Shown: positions 48,911 through 62,393 of the stretch, piece after piece | Layout of the letters: each line of letters begins with the position of its first letter | Numbering within the stretch: the first letter of the stretch is position 1 | DNA from: Siphonodentalium dalli | Taxonomy: Eukaryota; Mollusca; Scaphopoda; Gadilida; Siphonodentaliidae | Direction of reading: 5' to 3' | Length of the DNA: 64,000 nucleotides | Assembly: GCA_032622095.1 (NCBI GenBank) | Contig: CP136062.1 | Span: forward strand, 13,233,710-13,297,709 | The notes under the pieces: generated by a model | Databases searched by the model: none | Seen by the model: only the letters and a program-made list of their open reading frames with translations | What the model was told of the DNA's origin: nothing | Translations under genes and position numbers: made by a program

Positions 48911-49717
48911 TTTCGAGAGTTGTTGATCGCTCAGCGATTACCAGTAAATATTGAACTGCGAAGTACTCAACGTGCAGAGATTCCTTCACTGCTCTCTAAT
49001 AATTTCCTGAAACACTCATTGTATAAACCGCACTGTTTCGTAAAATCCGGGAACTGTGGCGTTTGCTAATTTGCATAACTGTTGTTTTTAATTTGCAATT
49101 AAAACACCCTATGTATAAATGATGTGATCGCGGACATAAGTTGTAGTGTTCATCTTGGACCTTTTTATTTCAATAATGAATACCGTGGAATAAACAAATC
49201 AACCTTAGTATGCAGTTGGTATTTACTGCAGACAATTTCACACACGGTGTACATACATTTCAAATATGTCTCTGTACTAAGTCTCTGAAGTTCAAATAGC
49301 CACTCTTTATTGAATATCAATTCACAATTTCCTTTCGGCTATACATTCCCTCGACTTCACATTAATATCCTTATGTTGCTTAACAGTATGTTGTCAATAT
49401 CTTTTGCACCATTAAAACTTGTTAGTTTCACGTGTTAGCATTCTCGAATTAAAGCGAAACCAACCATTTCGCCGCATGGCTACTCAACTTATAAATTGCT
49501 TTACGCATATTTCCATAAACCGATTGACACCATATAACCAGCAAACTGGCCGGACAATAAGTACGCAAATAATGGATGTGTTTAATTGGTTCAAAATGTG
49601 AACGTGTTTGATTTTCTAAAAAGCGAGGATTCCCACATAAAATTAACTCTTCGACCAGGATTAAAGAATAAACGGCGCGCACTTGGGCCTGCCTTTAAGG
49701 AGGTGTGTGTACCCTTT

Positions 49718-49890
49718 GTCAGATAACAAAACAGTTGTCACGCTTGATTTCGTGAGACACGATGGATTTGTCGACGCTCTCGACCTGGAATGTCACCTTC
49801 GGGCCGGGCGGCAATCGGGTGACATTCAAGGTCAACACATCCCGTGTCTCACTCAACGGCGGGCGACAACTGTATATTATCAAAGTTATC
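49718..49890. repeat. Long imperfect hairpin, possible fold-back element
   Basis: Left blocks gataacaaaacagttgtc, gtgagacacg and ctggaatgtcacc pair in order with right blocks gggtgacattcaag, cgtgtctcac and gacaactgtatattatc around the GC-rich loop near 49802-49816. The short plus-strand frame 49683-49916 covers it and is probably spurious. Confidence 0.75.
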
Positions 49891-50464
49891 GGGACTGCGT
49901 GACGTCATTTCGATAAAAATACAGATGGATAATCAAAATATTTGTATTCAATGTTGTGTACAGTATGTGTTTTTCTTGTACTCGTCCAGGTTGCGGTGAA
50001 AATTATATTGGACACGACGCTGCGCGCCTCGTCCAATATGACTTTGCACATGAACCTGCACTCGTACACGAACAACACATACTATACACAACGTTGTATA
50101 ATAACTTTATAGTGACATTGTATATATATATTATGAACGAGAGCTAACGACACGACATCGATCTTACTGCCATCACGCAGCGCGACAACAAAGACGTTAA
50201 TGGACGGAATGGGAAACGAAGCGACACGAGATTGATCAAAGTCCAAGAAATCTATTACTCTAGCAAAACATTGAATGTCAATCATTGTTTCGGATAATAA
50301 TTCAATTGCATCAGAGATTTCGATGCGGGGAGTAAAAGCATTACCATGAGCTGACATTAACACTCTCTATACTAAATGGATTTTCCCGAACAGTAATAAC
50401 ATTAGCATGGTATAATTACACCCACTTCATTTTCTATAGTAAATTGCCGTTGAGTTTATCAAAG
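49891..50464. other. Flank with a short hairpin, no supported gene
   Basis: A hairpin at about 50006-50041 has arms tatattggac and gtccaatata-like sequence around gacgctgcgcgcctc. Frames at 49956-50147 (+) and 50082-50363 (-) are short and without recognised motifs. Confidence 0.45.
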
Positions 50465-50495
50465 CTAATGTAATTATATCGGATAATTACATTAG
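50465..50495. repeat. Short perfect hairpin, 13 bp arms
   Basis: ctaatgtaattat and ataattacattag flank a five-base loop. The motif ctaatgtaattac recurs in the arms of the long hairpin at 52487-52639. Confidence 0.85.
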
Positions 50496-50850
50496 GTCGA
50501 GATTTTATCAGTGCAACAAAAACGACCCAAAAGAACTTGCGCGCAATGATATTTGTAGTCCGTTGCATAGTAACTAAGGACGCTATTTTATTCGCACTCG
50601 CTTCGCAGTACACGTTTTTTTTCACGAACGCTATGAAAGCTAATAAAAGAATAATAAATAACTATCCAAATAAAGACAATGCCCCAATATAATAAACATT
50701 CCCAAGCTGTTTACAGAGTGTAAATTTGGTCGTAAATTTGCGACGTTTCGTTACGAAATGCATGACTAAACATACACAACTTTTTAGTTTTCGTTTCATT
50801 TATAATTTTATTTACATTTTCCCAGCAGGCACCACTTGTCATTTTGTAAG
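50496..50850. other. Intergenic DNA, nothing recognised
   Basis: A 63-codon reverse frame (50434-50625) overlaps the 50465 hairpin and has no motifs I recognise. Confidence 0.4.
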
Positions 50851-50988
50851 ACCACAGGAGTGTGGAACTTGATTAATAATTGCATTAATTAGCCTAATTA
50901 CCATTTTTTTGGCCATAATGCTGCGCCAAAAAAAATGCTAATTAGCATAATTAAGGCAGTTATTGATAAAGTTCCAAGCTCCTGTGGT
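50851..50988. repeat. 138 bp imperfect hairpin, MITE-like
   Basis: The left arm from accacaggagtgtggaact through attaatta and ccatttttttggc pairs with the right arm that reads gccaaaaaaaatgctaatta through to agttccaagctcctgtggt. Pairing runs nearly end to end with scattered mismatches. No coding sequence and no clear target duplication. Confidence 0.8.
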
Positions 50989-51069
50989 AACTTAGGTAAG
51001 AGTATTAAATTTAGTGGTTATATTCTGGGCACTACAATTTATATTATAGGATGAAATTTTTAATTACTG

Positions 51070-51930
51070 TTTACAGATGTCCCCAAACATTGTACCAGTC
51101 CCGTGAGAAAACTGCAACATATTTTTTCCCTTCGTCTCAGTGTAACGATATATTACAAAGCGTTTAATGATTTCTGAGATTCCACAGAGACTGGCCCTAC
51201 AAACTGAAACTTACAAAGTCCCCGTAAAAAAAAATATGCAGCATTCAATGTTTCTTCACCTCCTTTTATTGTAGCGATATGTTGCAAAGTGTTATGAGGC
51301 GTTACCGGTACATTTTACAAATGATATTAAGTCACCCCCCCCCCCCCCAAAAAAAACGCAGCATATTATTAAAACTCATCTCAATGCAGCGATATGTTAC
51401 AAAGTGTTACGAATCGTTATATGATTTCAGAGATCCACAGTGACCGCTCGTAGACAGGACTGTGTTACAAATGATATAAAGTGATTAAAGTCCCTGTGAG
51501 AAAACTGCAGTATATTTTTTCAACTCGTCTCAGTGTAGCGATAAATTGTTACGAAGCATTATGTTACATGTACAACAGAACGAGAGAGAGAGAGAGTGAG
51601 AGAGAAGTCTGGGAGTCGCACCGAAAGTTGGTAGCACCCGGAATCCCAAGCCGGTCACACATCAATGGAATAACCGCGCCCGACGTTGCTTAACTTTGGT
51701 TATCACACAAAGCGTGTAACGACCGTGACCTATCGATCAGAGAAGTCATCGGCCTTCTATATTTACAACGCGACCGCTATACACATGATTCCTGAGATCC
51801 ACACATGATTCCTGAGACCACTCGTTGATTGGTGTTACAAATAATGTAACGTCCCTGTGCAGGATATTTCTTCTACTCGTCTCAGTGTACCGATATGTTA
51901 AAAAGTGTTACAAAGGTTTACGTGTCTGCA
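51070..51930 (+). repeat. Diverged satellite, unit about 170-190 bp, 4-5 copies
   Basis: The blocks gtccctgtgagaaaactgca, actcgtctcagtgtagcgat, atgttacaaagtgttacgaa, gatttcagagatccacagtg and gtgttacaaatgatataaag recur in order from about 51090, with copies missing parts. A C run (51334-51348) and a GA tract (about 51583-51604) lie inside. Confidence 0.75.
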
Positions 51931-52486
51931 TTATCTGGACACAAGCTATTTATAAATAATCACTTTAAATTTGACCAAATATATTAGTTTTTGAAAAATA
52001 AATCATCTTAAAATTCCTTAAATGCCATGATGATTTAATTCTTCTGAAAACTTGTTTCTCGGTAAAATCACAATGACACAAAATGACTGCGAAAAATCGA
52101 AAATTGAAAAGTATTTGGCTCACTGCCGATAGATAGGAGGATTCCTGTAAGAAAATTCTCACTAAACTTTTTGATCGCATGTTCATGATTCCCAGTTGAC
52201 ATGGAGACTAACTGTATATTTTCCTCTTCCAAAATTCTGCTAATAATGTTTAATTTTGATCAAAAGTTTATTAATGTTTTGTTTCGTCCTTGACATACGT
52301 TCGGGAAAAACCCACTCGATCTACAGATCTGCAGATCGATCGATATTATTCGGACGGGAATGCAGCGAGTTGTTTTCGGCTCAAGTCTTGTCTGTTATTT
52401 GAGAACATATAGTTCCTTGTTTCAATCGTATTTTAAGGGCGAATATGTCTTTAAAATCAATATTTAACAATCGATGGCATAATTAT
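51931..52486. other. Intergenic DNA, nothing recognised
   Basis: AT-rich; one 73-codon reverse frame without features. A cluster of gatc-rich palindromic words lies at about 52318-52346. Confidence 0.4.
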
Positions 52487-52639
52487 AAGGAATAATCTCG
52501 GTTTCCTAATGTAATTACACAGTCTAAAGGCATATGCCGAATCACAAACTCTTATAAATCGCTTCGCGATTTATAGGTTTGTGATTCGGCATATGCCTTT
52601 AGACTGTGTAATTACATTAGGAAACCGAGATTATTCCTT
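52487..52639. repeat. Near-perfect 153 bp hairpin with arms of about 75 bp
   Basis: The left arm starts aaggaataatctcggtttcc and contains taatgtaattacacagtcta and aaggcatatgccgaatcaca. The right arm repeats all of this as its exact reverse complement and ends gagattattcctt. The only difference I see is a two-base indel beside the centre (cttataaatcgc against ctataaatcgc). The tip is aatcgcttcgcgatt. Confidence 0.95.
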
Positions 52640-52686
52640 AAATATTATTCATTTTATGTTAAATAATACAAAACAGTCAACAGAGA

Positions 52687-53339
52687 GGCGAACATGTATC
52701 AGCACATAAGGATTCTCATGTATTGGTGGGGAATGATAATATAATGATCCGAATATTCACAAGCGAACGTGTGTCAGCACATAAGGATCCTCATTTATTG
52801 GTGGGGAATGATATAACGATCCGAATATTCATAAGCGAACATGTCGTATAAGCACATAAGGATTCTCATTTATTGGTGGAGAATGATATAACGATCCGAA
52901 TATTCATAAGCGAACATGTCGTATAAGCACATAAAGATTCTCATTTATTGGTGGGGAATGATCATATAACGATCCGAATATTCATAAGCGAACATGTCGT
53001 ATAAGCACATTACGGATTATCATTTATTGGTGGGGAATGATAATATAATGATCCGATTATTCTTTAGCGAACATGTCGTATAAGCACATACGGATTCTCA
53101 TGTATTGGTGGGGAATGATCCTATAATGATCCGAATATTCATAAGCGAACATGTCGTATAAGCACATAAGGATTCTCCATTTATTGGTGGGGAATGATCA
53201 TATAACAGTCCGAATATTCACAAGCGAACATGTCGTATAAGCACATAAAGATTCTCATTTATTGGTGGGGAATGATCACACAATGATCCGAATATTCATA
53301 AGCGAACATGTCGTATAAGCACATACGGATTCTCATTTA
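52687..53339 (+). repeat. Minisatellite, unit about 75-80 bp, nine copies (last partial)
   Basis: Unit gcgaacatgtcgtataagca, cataaggattctcatttatt, ggtggggaatgatataacga, tccgaatattcataa. Copies differ by small indels near gatNataat and in the first two copies, which lack cgta. It runs directly into the 17 bp array. Confidence 0.95.
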
Positions 53340-56300
53340 GTACTACTCAAAACATGTAATTATTCAAAACATTTGACAACTATGCGCATTCAACCAATCA
53401 CTTACCTGCCCCAATCATGCAACTACTCCAATATTGTAACCAATCCAAAGATGTAACTACTTCAATAATTTAGCATCTCCAATAATATAACTATCCCAAA
53501 CCTAACTACTCCAAGCATTTAACTACTCCAAGCATTTAACTACTCCAAGCATTTAACTACTCCAAACATTTAACTACTCCAAACATTTAACTACTTCAAA
53601 CATGCCATTAATACACTCATTTAACTACTCCAAACATTTAACTACTCCAAGCATTTAACTACTCCACGGATTTAACTAGTGCAAATAATTTAACTAATCC
53701 CAACATCTGAATAATCCAAGCGTTTAGCTACTTCAAACATGCCATTAATACACTCATTTAACTACTCCAAACATTTGACTACTCAAAACAGACATGTAAC
53801 TACTCCACATATTTTACGACCCCAAACATGTAACAAATCCAAGCATGTAACTACTGCAATCAGTTAATTACTCGAAGCATGTGACTGCTTCAAACAGTTA
53901 ACTACTCCAAACAGTTAACTACTCCAAACAGTTAACTTCTACAAACAGTTAACTACTACAGTAATCAATTTAACTACTCCAGACATGTAACTACTCCAGA
54001 CATGTAACTACTCCAGACATGTAACTACTCCAGACATGTAACTACTCCAGACATGTAACTACTCCAATCATGTAACTACTCCAGACATGTAACTACTCCA
54101 ATCATGTAACTACTCCAGACATGTAACTACTCCAGACATGTAACTACTCCAATCATGTAACTACTCTCAGCATTGATCTACTCCAAACATGTAATTATCA
54201 CAAGCACGTAACTACTCCAATCATTTAATTTATCCAAGCAAGTAACCACTCTAAACAGTTGACTACTCCAATCGTTTAACTACTCCAAGCATGTAACCAC
54301 TCTAAACATTTAACTACTCCAATCGTTTAACTACTCCAAGCATGTAACCACTCTAAACATGTAACTACTCCAATCGGTTAATTACTCAAATCATGCAACT
54401 ACTCTAAATATTTAACTACCACAATCTTTTAACTACTCCAAAAATGTAACTACTATATACATTTAAATACTCCAATCGTTTAACTACTACAATAATGTAA
54501 CCACTCTAAACATTTAACTACTCCAATCGTTTAACTACTCCAAGCATGTAACCACTCTAAACATTTAACTACTCCAATCGTTTAACTACTCCAAGCATGT
54601 AACCACTCTAAACATGTAACTACTCCAATCGGTTAATTACTCAAATCATGCAACTACTCTAAATATTTAACTACCACAATCTATTAACTACTCCAAGAAT
54701 GTAACTACTATATACATTTAACTACTCCAATCGTTTAACTACTACAATAATGTAACCACTCTAAACATTTAACTACTCCAATCGTTTAACTACTCCAAGC
54801 ATGTAACCACTCTAAACATTTAACTACTCCAATCGTTTAACTACTCCAAGCATGTAACCACTCTAAACATGTAACACTCCAATCGGTTAATTACTCAAAT
54901 CATGCAACTACTCTAAATATTTAACTACCACAATCTTTTAACTACTACAAGAATGTAACTACTATATACATTTAACTACTCCAATCGTTTAACTACTACA
55001 ATAATGTAACCACTCTAAACATTTAACTACTCCAATCGTTTAACTACTCCAAGCATGTAACTACTCCAAACATTTAACAACTCCAATCTTTTAACTACTC
55101 CAAGCATGTAACTACTCTAAACATTTAACTACTCCAATCATTTAACTATTCCAAGCAAGTAACCACTCTAAACATTTAACTACTCCAATAATTTAACTAC
55201 TCCAAGCATGTAACTACTCTATCATTTAACTACTCCAATAATTTAACTACTCCAAGCATGTAACTAATCTATCATTTAACTACTCCAATAATTTAACTAC
55301 TCCAAGCATTTAACCACTCTAAGCATTTAACTACTCCAATCGGTTAACTACACCAAGTATGTAACCACTCTAAACATTTAACTACTCCAATCTTTTAAAT
55401 ACTCCAAACATGTAACTACTCTAAACATTTAACTACTCCAATCTTTTAACTACTCCAAACACGTAACTACTCTAAACATTTACCTACTCCAATCGTTTAA
55501 CTACTCCAAGCATGTAACTACTCTAAACATTTAACTACTCCAATCGTTTAACTACTCCAAGCATGTATCTACTCTAAACATTTAACTACTCCAATCGTTT
55601 AACTAGTCCAAGCATGTAACTGCTCTAAACATTTAACTACTCCAATCTGTTAACTACACCATGCATGTAACTACTCTAAAGATTTAACTACTCAAATCGT
55701 TTAACTACTCCAAGCATGTAACTACTCCAGACATGTAACTACTCCAGACATGTAACTACTCCAGACATGTAACTACTCCAGACATGTAACTACTCCAATC
55801 ATGTAACTACTCCAGACATGTAACTACTCCAATCATGTAACTACTCCAGACATGTAACTACTCCAGACATGTAACTACTCCAATCATGTAACTACTCTCA
55901 GCATTGATCTACTCCAAACATGTAATTATCACAAGCACGTAACTACTCCAATCATTTAATTTATCCAAGCAAGTAACCACTCTAAACAGTTGACTACTCC
56001 AATCGTTTAACTACTCCAAGCATGTAACCACTCTAAACATTTAACTACTCCAATCGTTTAACTACTCCAAGCATGTAACCACTCTAAACATGTAACTACT
56101 CCAATCGGTTAATTACTCAAATCATGCAACTACTCTAAATATTTAACTACCACAATCTTTTAACTACTCCAAGAATGTAACTACTATATACATTTAAATA
56201 CTCCAATCGTTTAACTACTACAATAATGTAACCACTCTAAACATTTAACTACTCCAATCGTTTAACTACTCCAAGCATGTAACCACTCTAAACATTTAAC

Positions 56301-59300
56301 TACTCCAATCGTTTAACTACTCCAAGCATGTAACCACTCTAAACATGTAACTACTCCAATCGGTTAATTACTCAAATCATGCAACTACTCTAAATATTTA
56401 ACTACCACAATCTATTAACTACTCCAAGAATGTAACTACTATATACATTTAACTACTCCAATCGTTTAACTACTACAATAATGTAACCACTCTAAACATT
56501 TAACTACTCCAATCGTTTAACTACTCCAAGCATGTAACCACTCTAAACATTTAACTACTCCAATCGTTTAACTACTCCAAGCATGTAACCACTCTAAACA
56601 TGTAACACTCCAATCGGTTAATTACTCAAATCATGCAACTACTCTAAATATTTAACTACCACAATCTTTTAACTACTACAAGAATGTAACTACTATATAC
56701 ATTTAACTACTCCAATCGTTTAACTACTACAATAATGTAACCACTCTAAACATTTAACTACTCCAATCGTTTAACTACTCCAAGCATGTAACTACTCCAA
56801 ACATTTAACAACTCCAATCTTTTAACTACTCCAAGCATGTAACTACTCTAAACATTTAACTACTCCAATCATTTAACTATTCCAAGCAAGTAACCACTCT
56901 AAACATTTAACTACTCCAATAATTTAACTACTCCAAGCATGTAACTACTCTATCATTTAACTACTCCAATAATTTAACTACTCCAAGCATGTAACTAATC
57001 TATCATTTAACTACTCCAATAATTTAACTACTCCAAGCATTTAACCACTCTAAGCATTTAACTACTCCAATCGGTTAACTACACCAAGTATGTAACCACT
57101 CTAAACATTTAACTACTCCAATCTTTTAAATACTCCAAACATGTAACTACTCTAAACATTTAACTACTCCAATCTTTTAACTACTCCAAACACGTAACTA
57201 CTCTAAACATTTACCTACTCCAATCGTTTAACTACTCCAAGCATGTAACTACTCTAAACATTTAACTACTCCAATCGTTTAACTACTCCAAGCATGTATC
57301 TACTCTAAACATTTAACTACTCCAATCGTTTAACTACCCCAAGCATGTAACTGCTCTAAACATTTAACTACTCCAATCTGTTAACTACTCCATGCATGTA
57401 ACTACTCTAAACATTTAACTACTCCAATCGTTTAACTACTCCAAGCATGTAACTACTCTAAACATTTAACTACTCCAATCGTTTAACTAGTCCAAGCATG
57501 TAACTACTCTAAACATTGAACTACTCCAATAATTTAACTACTCAAAGCATGTAACCACTCTAAGCATTTAACTACTCCAATATTTTAACTACACCAAACA
57601 TGTAACTACTCTAAACATTTAACTACTCCAATCGTGTAACTTCTCCAAGCATGTAACTACTCTAAACATTTAACTACTCCAATCGTTTAACTACTCCAAG
57701 CATGTAACAGCTCTAAACATTTAACTACTCCATAAATTTAACTACTCGAAACATACAACTAACCCAATCGTGTAACTGATCCAAGCATTTAGCTACTCCA
57801 ATCATTTAACTACTCCAATCATTTAACTCCTCAAAACATTTAACTACTCCAATCATTTAACTACTACAATCATTTAACTACTCCAATCATTTAACTACTC
57901 AAAACATTTAACTACTCCAATAATTTAACTACTCCAATCATTTAACTACTCCAATCATTTAACTACTCCAATCATTTAACTACTCCAATCATTTAACTAC
58001 TCCAATCATTTAACTGTTGCATACATTTAACTAATCCAAGCCCTTAACTATTCCAAGCATTTAAGTACTCCAAGCATTTCACTACTCCAAACATTTAACT
58101 ACTCCAATAATGTAACCACTCCAATCATTTAACCGCTCCAAGCATTTAACTACTCCAATCATTTAACTACTCCAAGCATTTCACTACTCCAATCATTTAA
58201 CTACTCCAATCATTTAACCACTCCAATCATTTAACTACTCCAATCATTTAACTACTCCAATCATTTAACTGTTGCATACATTTAACTATTCCAAGCATTT
58301 AAGTACTCCAATAATTTAACTAATCCAATCATTGTACTACTCCAATCATTTAACTACTCCAATAATTTAACTACTCCAATCATTTAACCACTCCAATCAT
58401 TTAACTACTCCAATCATTTAACTACTCCAATCAGTTAACCACTCCAATCATTTAACCACTCCAATCATTTAACCACTCCAATCATTTAACTACTCCAATC
58501 ATTTAACTACTCCAATCATTTAACTACTCCAATCAATTAACTATTCCAAGCATTTAAGTACTCCAAGCATTTCACTACTCCAAACATTTAACTACTCCAA
58601 TAATGTTACTACCCCCAGCATTAAATACTCTGAGCATTTAAATACTCAAATCATGTAACTACTCCAATCATTTAACTACTCCAATCATTTAACTATTACA
58701 ACCATTTAACTACTCCAATCATTTAACTACTCCAATCATTTAACTACTCCAATCATTTAACTACTCCAATCATTTAACTACTCCAATCATTTAACCACTC
58801 CAATAATTTAACCACTCCAATCATTTAACCACTCCAATCATTTAACTACTCCAATCTTTAACTACTCCAATCATTTAACTACTCCAATCATTTAACTACT
58901 CCAATCATTTAACTACTCCAAGCATGTATCTACTCTAAACATTTAACTACTCCAATCGTTTAACTAGTCCAAGCATGTAACTGCTCTAAACATTTAACTA
59001 CTCCAATCTGTTAACTACACCATGCATGTAACTACTCTAAAGATTTAACTACTCAAATCGTTTAACTACTCCAAGCATGTAACTACTCTAAACATTTAAC
59101 TACACCAATCGTTTAACTAGTCCAAGCATGTAACTACTCTAAACATTGAACTACTCCAATAATGTAACTACTCAAAGCATGTAACCACTCTAAACATTTA
59201 ACTACTCCAATCGGTTAACTACTCCAAAAATGTAACTACACTAAACATTTAACTACTCCAATATTTTAACTACTCCAAACATGTAACTACTCTAAACATT

Positions 59301-61054
59301 TAACTACTCCAATCGTGTAACTACTCCAAGCATGTAACCACACTAAACATTTAACTACTCCAATCGTTTAACTTCTCCAAGCATGTATCTACTCTAAACA
59401 TTTAACTACTCCATAAATTTAACTACTCGAAACATACAACTAACCCAATCGTGTAACTGCTCCAAGCATTTAGCTACTCCAATCATTTAACTACTCCAAT
59501 CATTTAACTCCTCAAAACATTTAACTACTCCAATCATTTAACTACTCCAATCATTTAACTACTCCAATCGTTTAACTACTCCAATCATGTAACAGCTCTA
59601 AACATTTAACTACTCCATAAATTTAACTACTCGAAACATACAACTAACCCAATCGTGTAACTGTTCCAAGCATTTAGCTACTCCAATCATTTAACTACTC
59701 CAATCATTTAACTCCTCAAAACATTTAACTACTCCAATCATTTGACTGCTCCAAGCATTTAGCTACTCCAATCATTTAACTACTCCAATCATTTAACTAC
59801 TCCAATAATTTAACTACTCCAATCATTTAACTACTCCAATCATTTAACTACTCCAATCATTTAACTACTCTAATCATTTAACTACTCCAGTCATTTAGCT
59901 ACTCCAATCATTTAACTACTCCAATAATTTAAGTACTCCAAGCATTTCACTATTCCAAACATTTAACTACTCTAATAATGTAACTACTCCCAGCATTAAA
60001 TACTCTGAGCATTTAAATACTCCAATCATGTAACTACTCCAATCATTTAACTACTCCAATAATTTAACTGTTGCATACATTTAACTAATCCAAGCACTTA
60101 ACTATTCCAAGCATTTAAGTACTCCAAGCATTTCACTACTCCAAACATTTAACTACTCCAATAATGTAACCACTCCAATCATTTAACCACTCCAAGCATT
60201 TAACTACTCCAAGCATTTCACTACTCCAATCATTTAACTACTCCAATCATTTAACCACTCCAATCATTTAACTACACCAATCATTTAACTACTCCAATCA
60301 TTTAACTATTGCATACATTTAACTAATCCAAGCACTTAACTACTCCAATCATTTAACTACTCCAATCATTTAACTACTCCAATCATTTAACTACTCCAAT
60401 CATTTAACCACTCCAATCATTTAACCACTCCAATAAGTTAACCATTCCAATCATTTAACCACTCCAATCATTTAACTACTCCAATAATTTAAGTTCTCCA
60501 ATCATTTAACTACTCCAATCATTTAACTACTCCAATCATTTAACTACTCCAATCATTTAACTACTCCAATAATTTAACCACTCCAATCATTTAACCACTC
60601 CAATCATTTAACTACTACAATCATTTAACTACTCCAATCATTTAACCACTCCTATCATTTAACCACTCCAATCATTTAACTACTCCAATCATTTAACCAC
60701 TCCAATCATTTAACTACTCCAATCATTTAACTACTCCAATCATTTGACTACTCCAATCATTTAACCACTCCAATCATTTAACCACTCCAATAATTTAACC
60801 ACTCCAATCATGTAACTACTCCAATCATTTAACTACTCCAATCACTTAACTATTCCAAGCATTTAAGTACTCCAAGCATTTCACTATTCCAAACATTTAA
60901 CTACTCTAATAATGTAACTACTCCCAGCATTAAATACTCTGAGCATTTAAATACTCCAATCATGTAACTACTCCAATCATTTAACTACTCCAATAATTTA
61001 ACTACACAACCATGCAACTACTCCATACGTGTAACTACTCCAACAATTTAACTA
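53340..61054 (+). repeat. 17 bp satellite array, about 450 units, with higher-order periods
   Basis: The unit catttaactactccaat varies mainly at tcat/gcat/acat, ttt/tgt and actcc/actct. Unlike the 38 bp array it contains indels, and units of 16-18 bp occur. Higher-order structure: a 255 bp (15-unit) period marked by cggttaattactcaaatc at 54375, 54630 and 54884; and a 1731 bp duplication in which ctactctcagcattgatcta at 54161 recurs at 55892, followed by the same succession of variants. From about 57780 the units become uniform (aatcatttaactactcc). No coding frames. Confidence 0.96.
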
Positions 61055-62393
61055 TGTGGGAGGAGTGACACATCTGACATTTGTCCGAAATTAGCCGCCA
61101 AGCATTTAGCAACAATTAATCATGTAATCACTCATGTTATTAAACAGTCGTCGCTCTAGTAAGGGATAAGACAATCGAACATACTCTGAAATTTATCACA
61201 CCAAGCATCGTGGACTAAAGTGTTAACATGTATCGCACCAAGCAACGTTGACTACAGTGTTCAGTAACTAGTTCTAGGGACATTCTCATAAAAATGGCCA
61301 AAATCCGAAAGAAACGTGTCCATGTCCAGAAATTGGGTTTTAAAAAGATGTTGTTTTCCTCCTAATGGCTTTGTTTGACATTCACAACATCCGACAATAC
61401 AAAATAAAACAACATCGGCTCCATGCATAGGTCAGTCACACAATAAGCTATGCCATATGGGTATGGAAATATCATTTTCTCATTGTCCATTGATATAGGA
61501 TTTATTGGAACTTGCACATAACTGACCGAAGTGTTTTATTGTGGTTACATTTACCCTGATATCCTCTAGATGGAAATACTATGGCAGAGACGATGTGGTA
61601 TAATATTATTTGTCTTGCGGCATCGGTGTGCCAATGTCCATTGGTACATTGCAAGATACGTTCCATGATAGAGTGGTCTAAACCCTGAAGATATTTGCGC
61701 CGCAAAAACTTAACTTACCACGGTGATATCCACATATATCCATTGTTGACTTTGTTATAGAGTACCAAATTCAGTTCAGACAGAATACAAGAAGACAGCA
61801 ACAAGCACGTCTGGGGAGACTAGTGTTACGATTGTAAGCGACAAGATACGTTACCTAAGCTCAGACTCACATATGTGCAAACGGCCACACCTCGAACGTT
61901 TGTAACTTTGAGCGAATGGATGCGATTGACATGAATAATTCTGGCCAGCAATTAACAGTGGAGGGTCATGCGTAGTCGCCAAATTGCCAAACATTAATTA
62001 CGACAGCAAGATACGTTACAACAAGATAAGATACCACCATTTTAAAATGTTCACTGAATGTGCACCAAACAGAATGATGTCGGCTGTTTATGTGAATGCG
62101 TTTGAATACTGACAGCAGCTACCCAACGTCAAACCGTGTAATATATCAGCTGATATATGTTTATGTATTCATATAAACACAGCGAGTGTTCATTTTGGCA
62201 TAGCAGATAGAAATACATATTACTTTTATAAATAGCGCCCGTCCACAGTGATTGCTCGTTTCGACGAATGGTGCGCCCCTATATGTACATGTATATAGAG
62301 GGAATTATGTTAATGTTGCTAAATACTCGTGGATGATGAGGTATTCCCTTCGAAGAAACAACGGCTAATTTTAGTCATTTATATATTAAAGAA
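61055..62393. other. Lower-copy flank, no supported gene
   Basis: Sequence leaves the 17 bp array at about 61054. A 67-codon reverse frame (61502-61705) has no recognised family. A small cagctgatat-type palindrome occurs near 62147. Nothing else supported. Confidence 0.45.

Larger units (their letters stand above)
48717..49717. other. Lower-copy flank of the satellite, no supported gene
   Basis: Non-satellite sequence starts abruptly after tattat at 48716. Two palindromes lie close to the edge (48779-48819, 48891-48910). Short frames at 49419-49682 on both strands overlap each other and show no family features. Confidence 0.5.

Noticed and set aside
53340-61054. Coding potential in the 17 bp array
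   Set aside because: 17 is not a multiple of three, and stop codons (taa in tttaac) fall in every frame.
61502-61705. 67-codon reverse frame as a small gene
   Set aside because: No domain, no homology I recognise, no flanking support, and chance frames of this size are expected.
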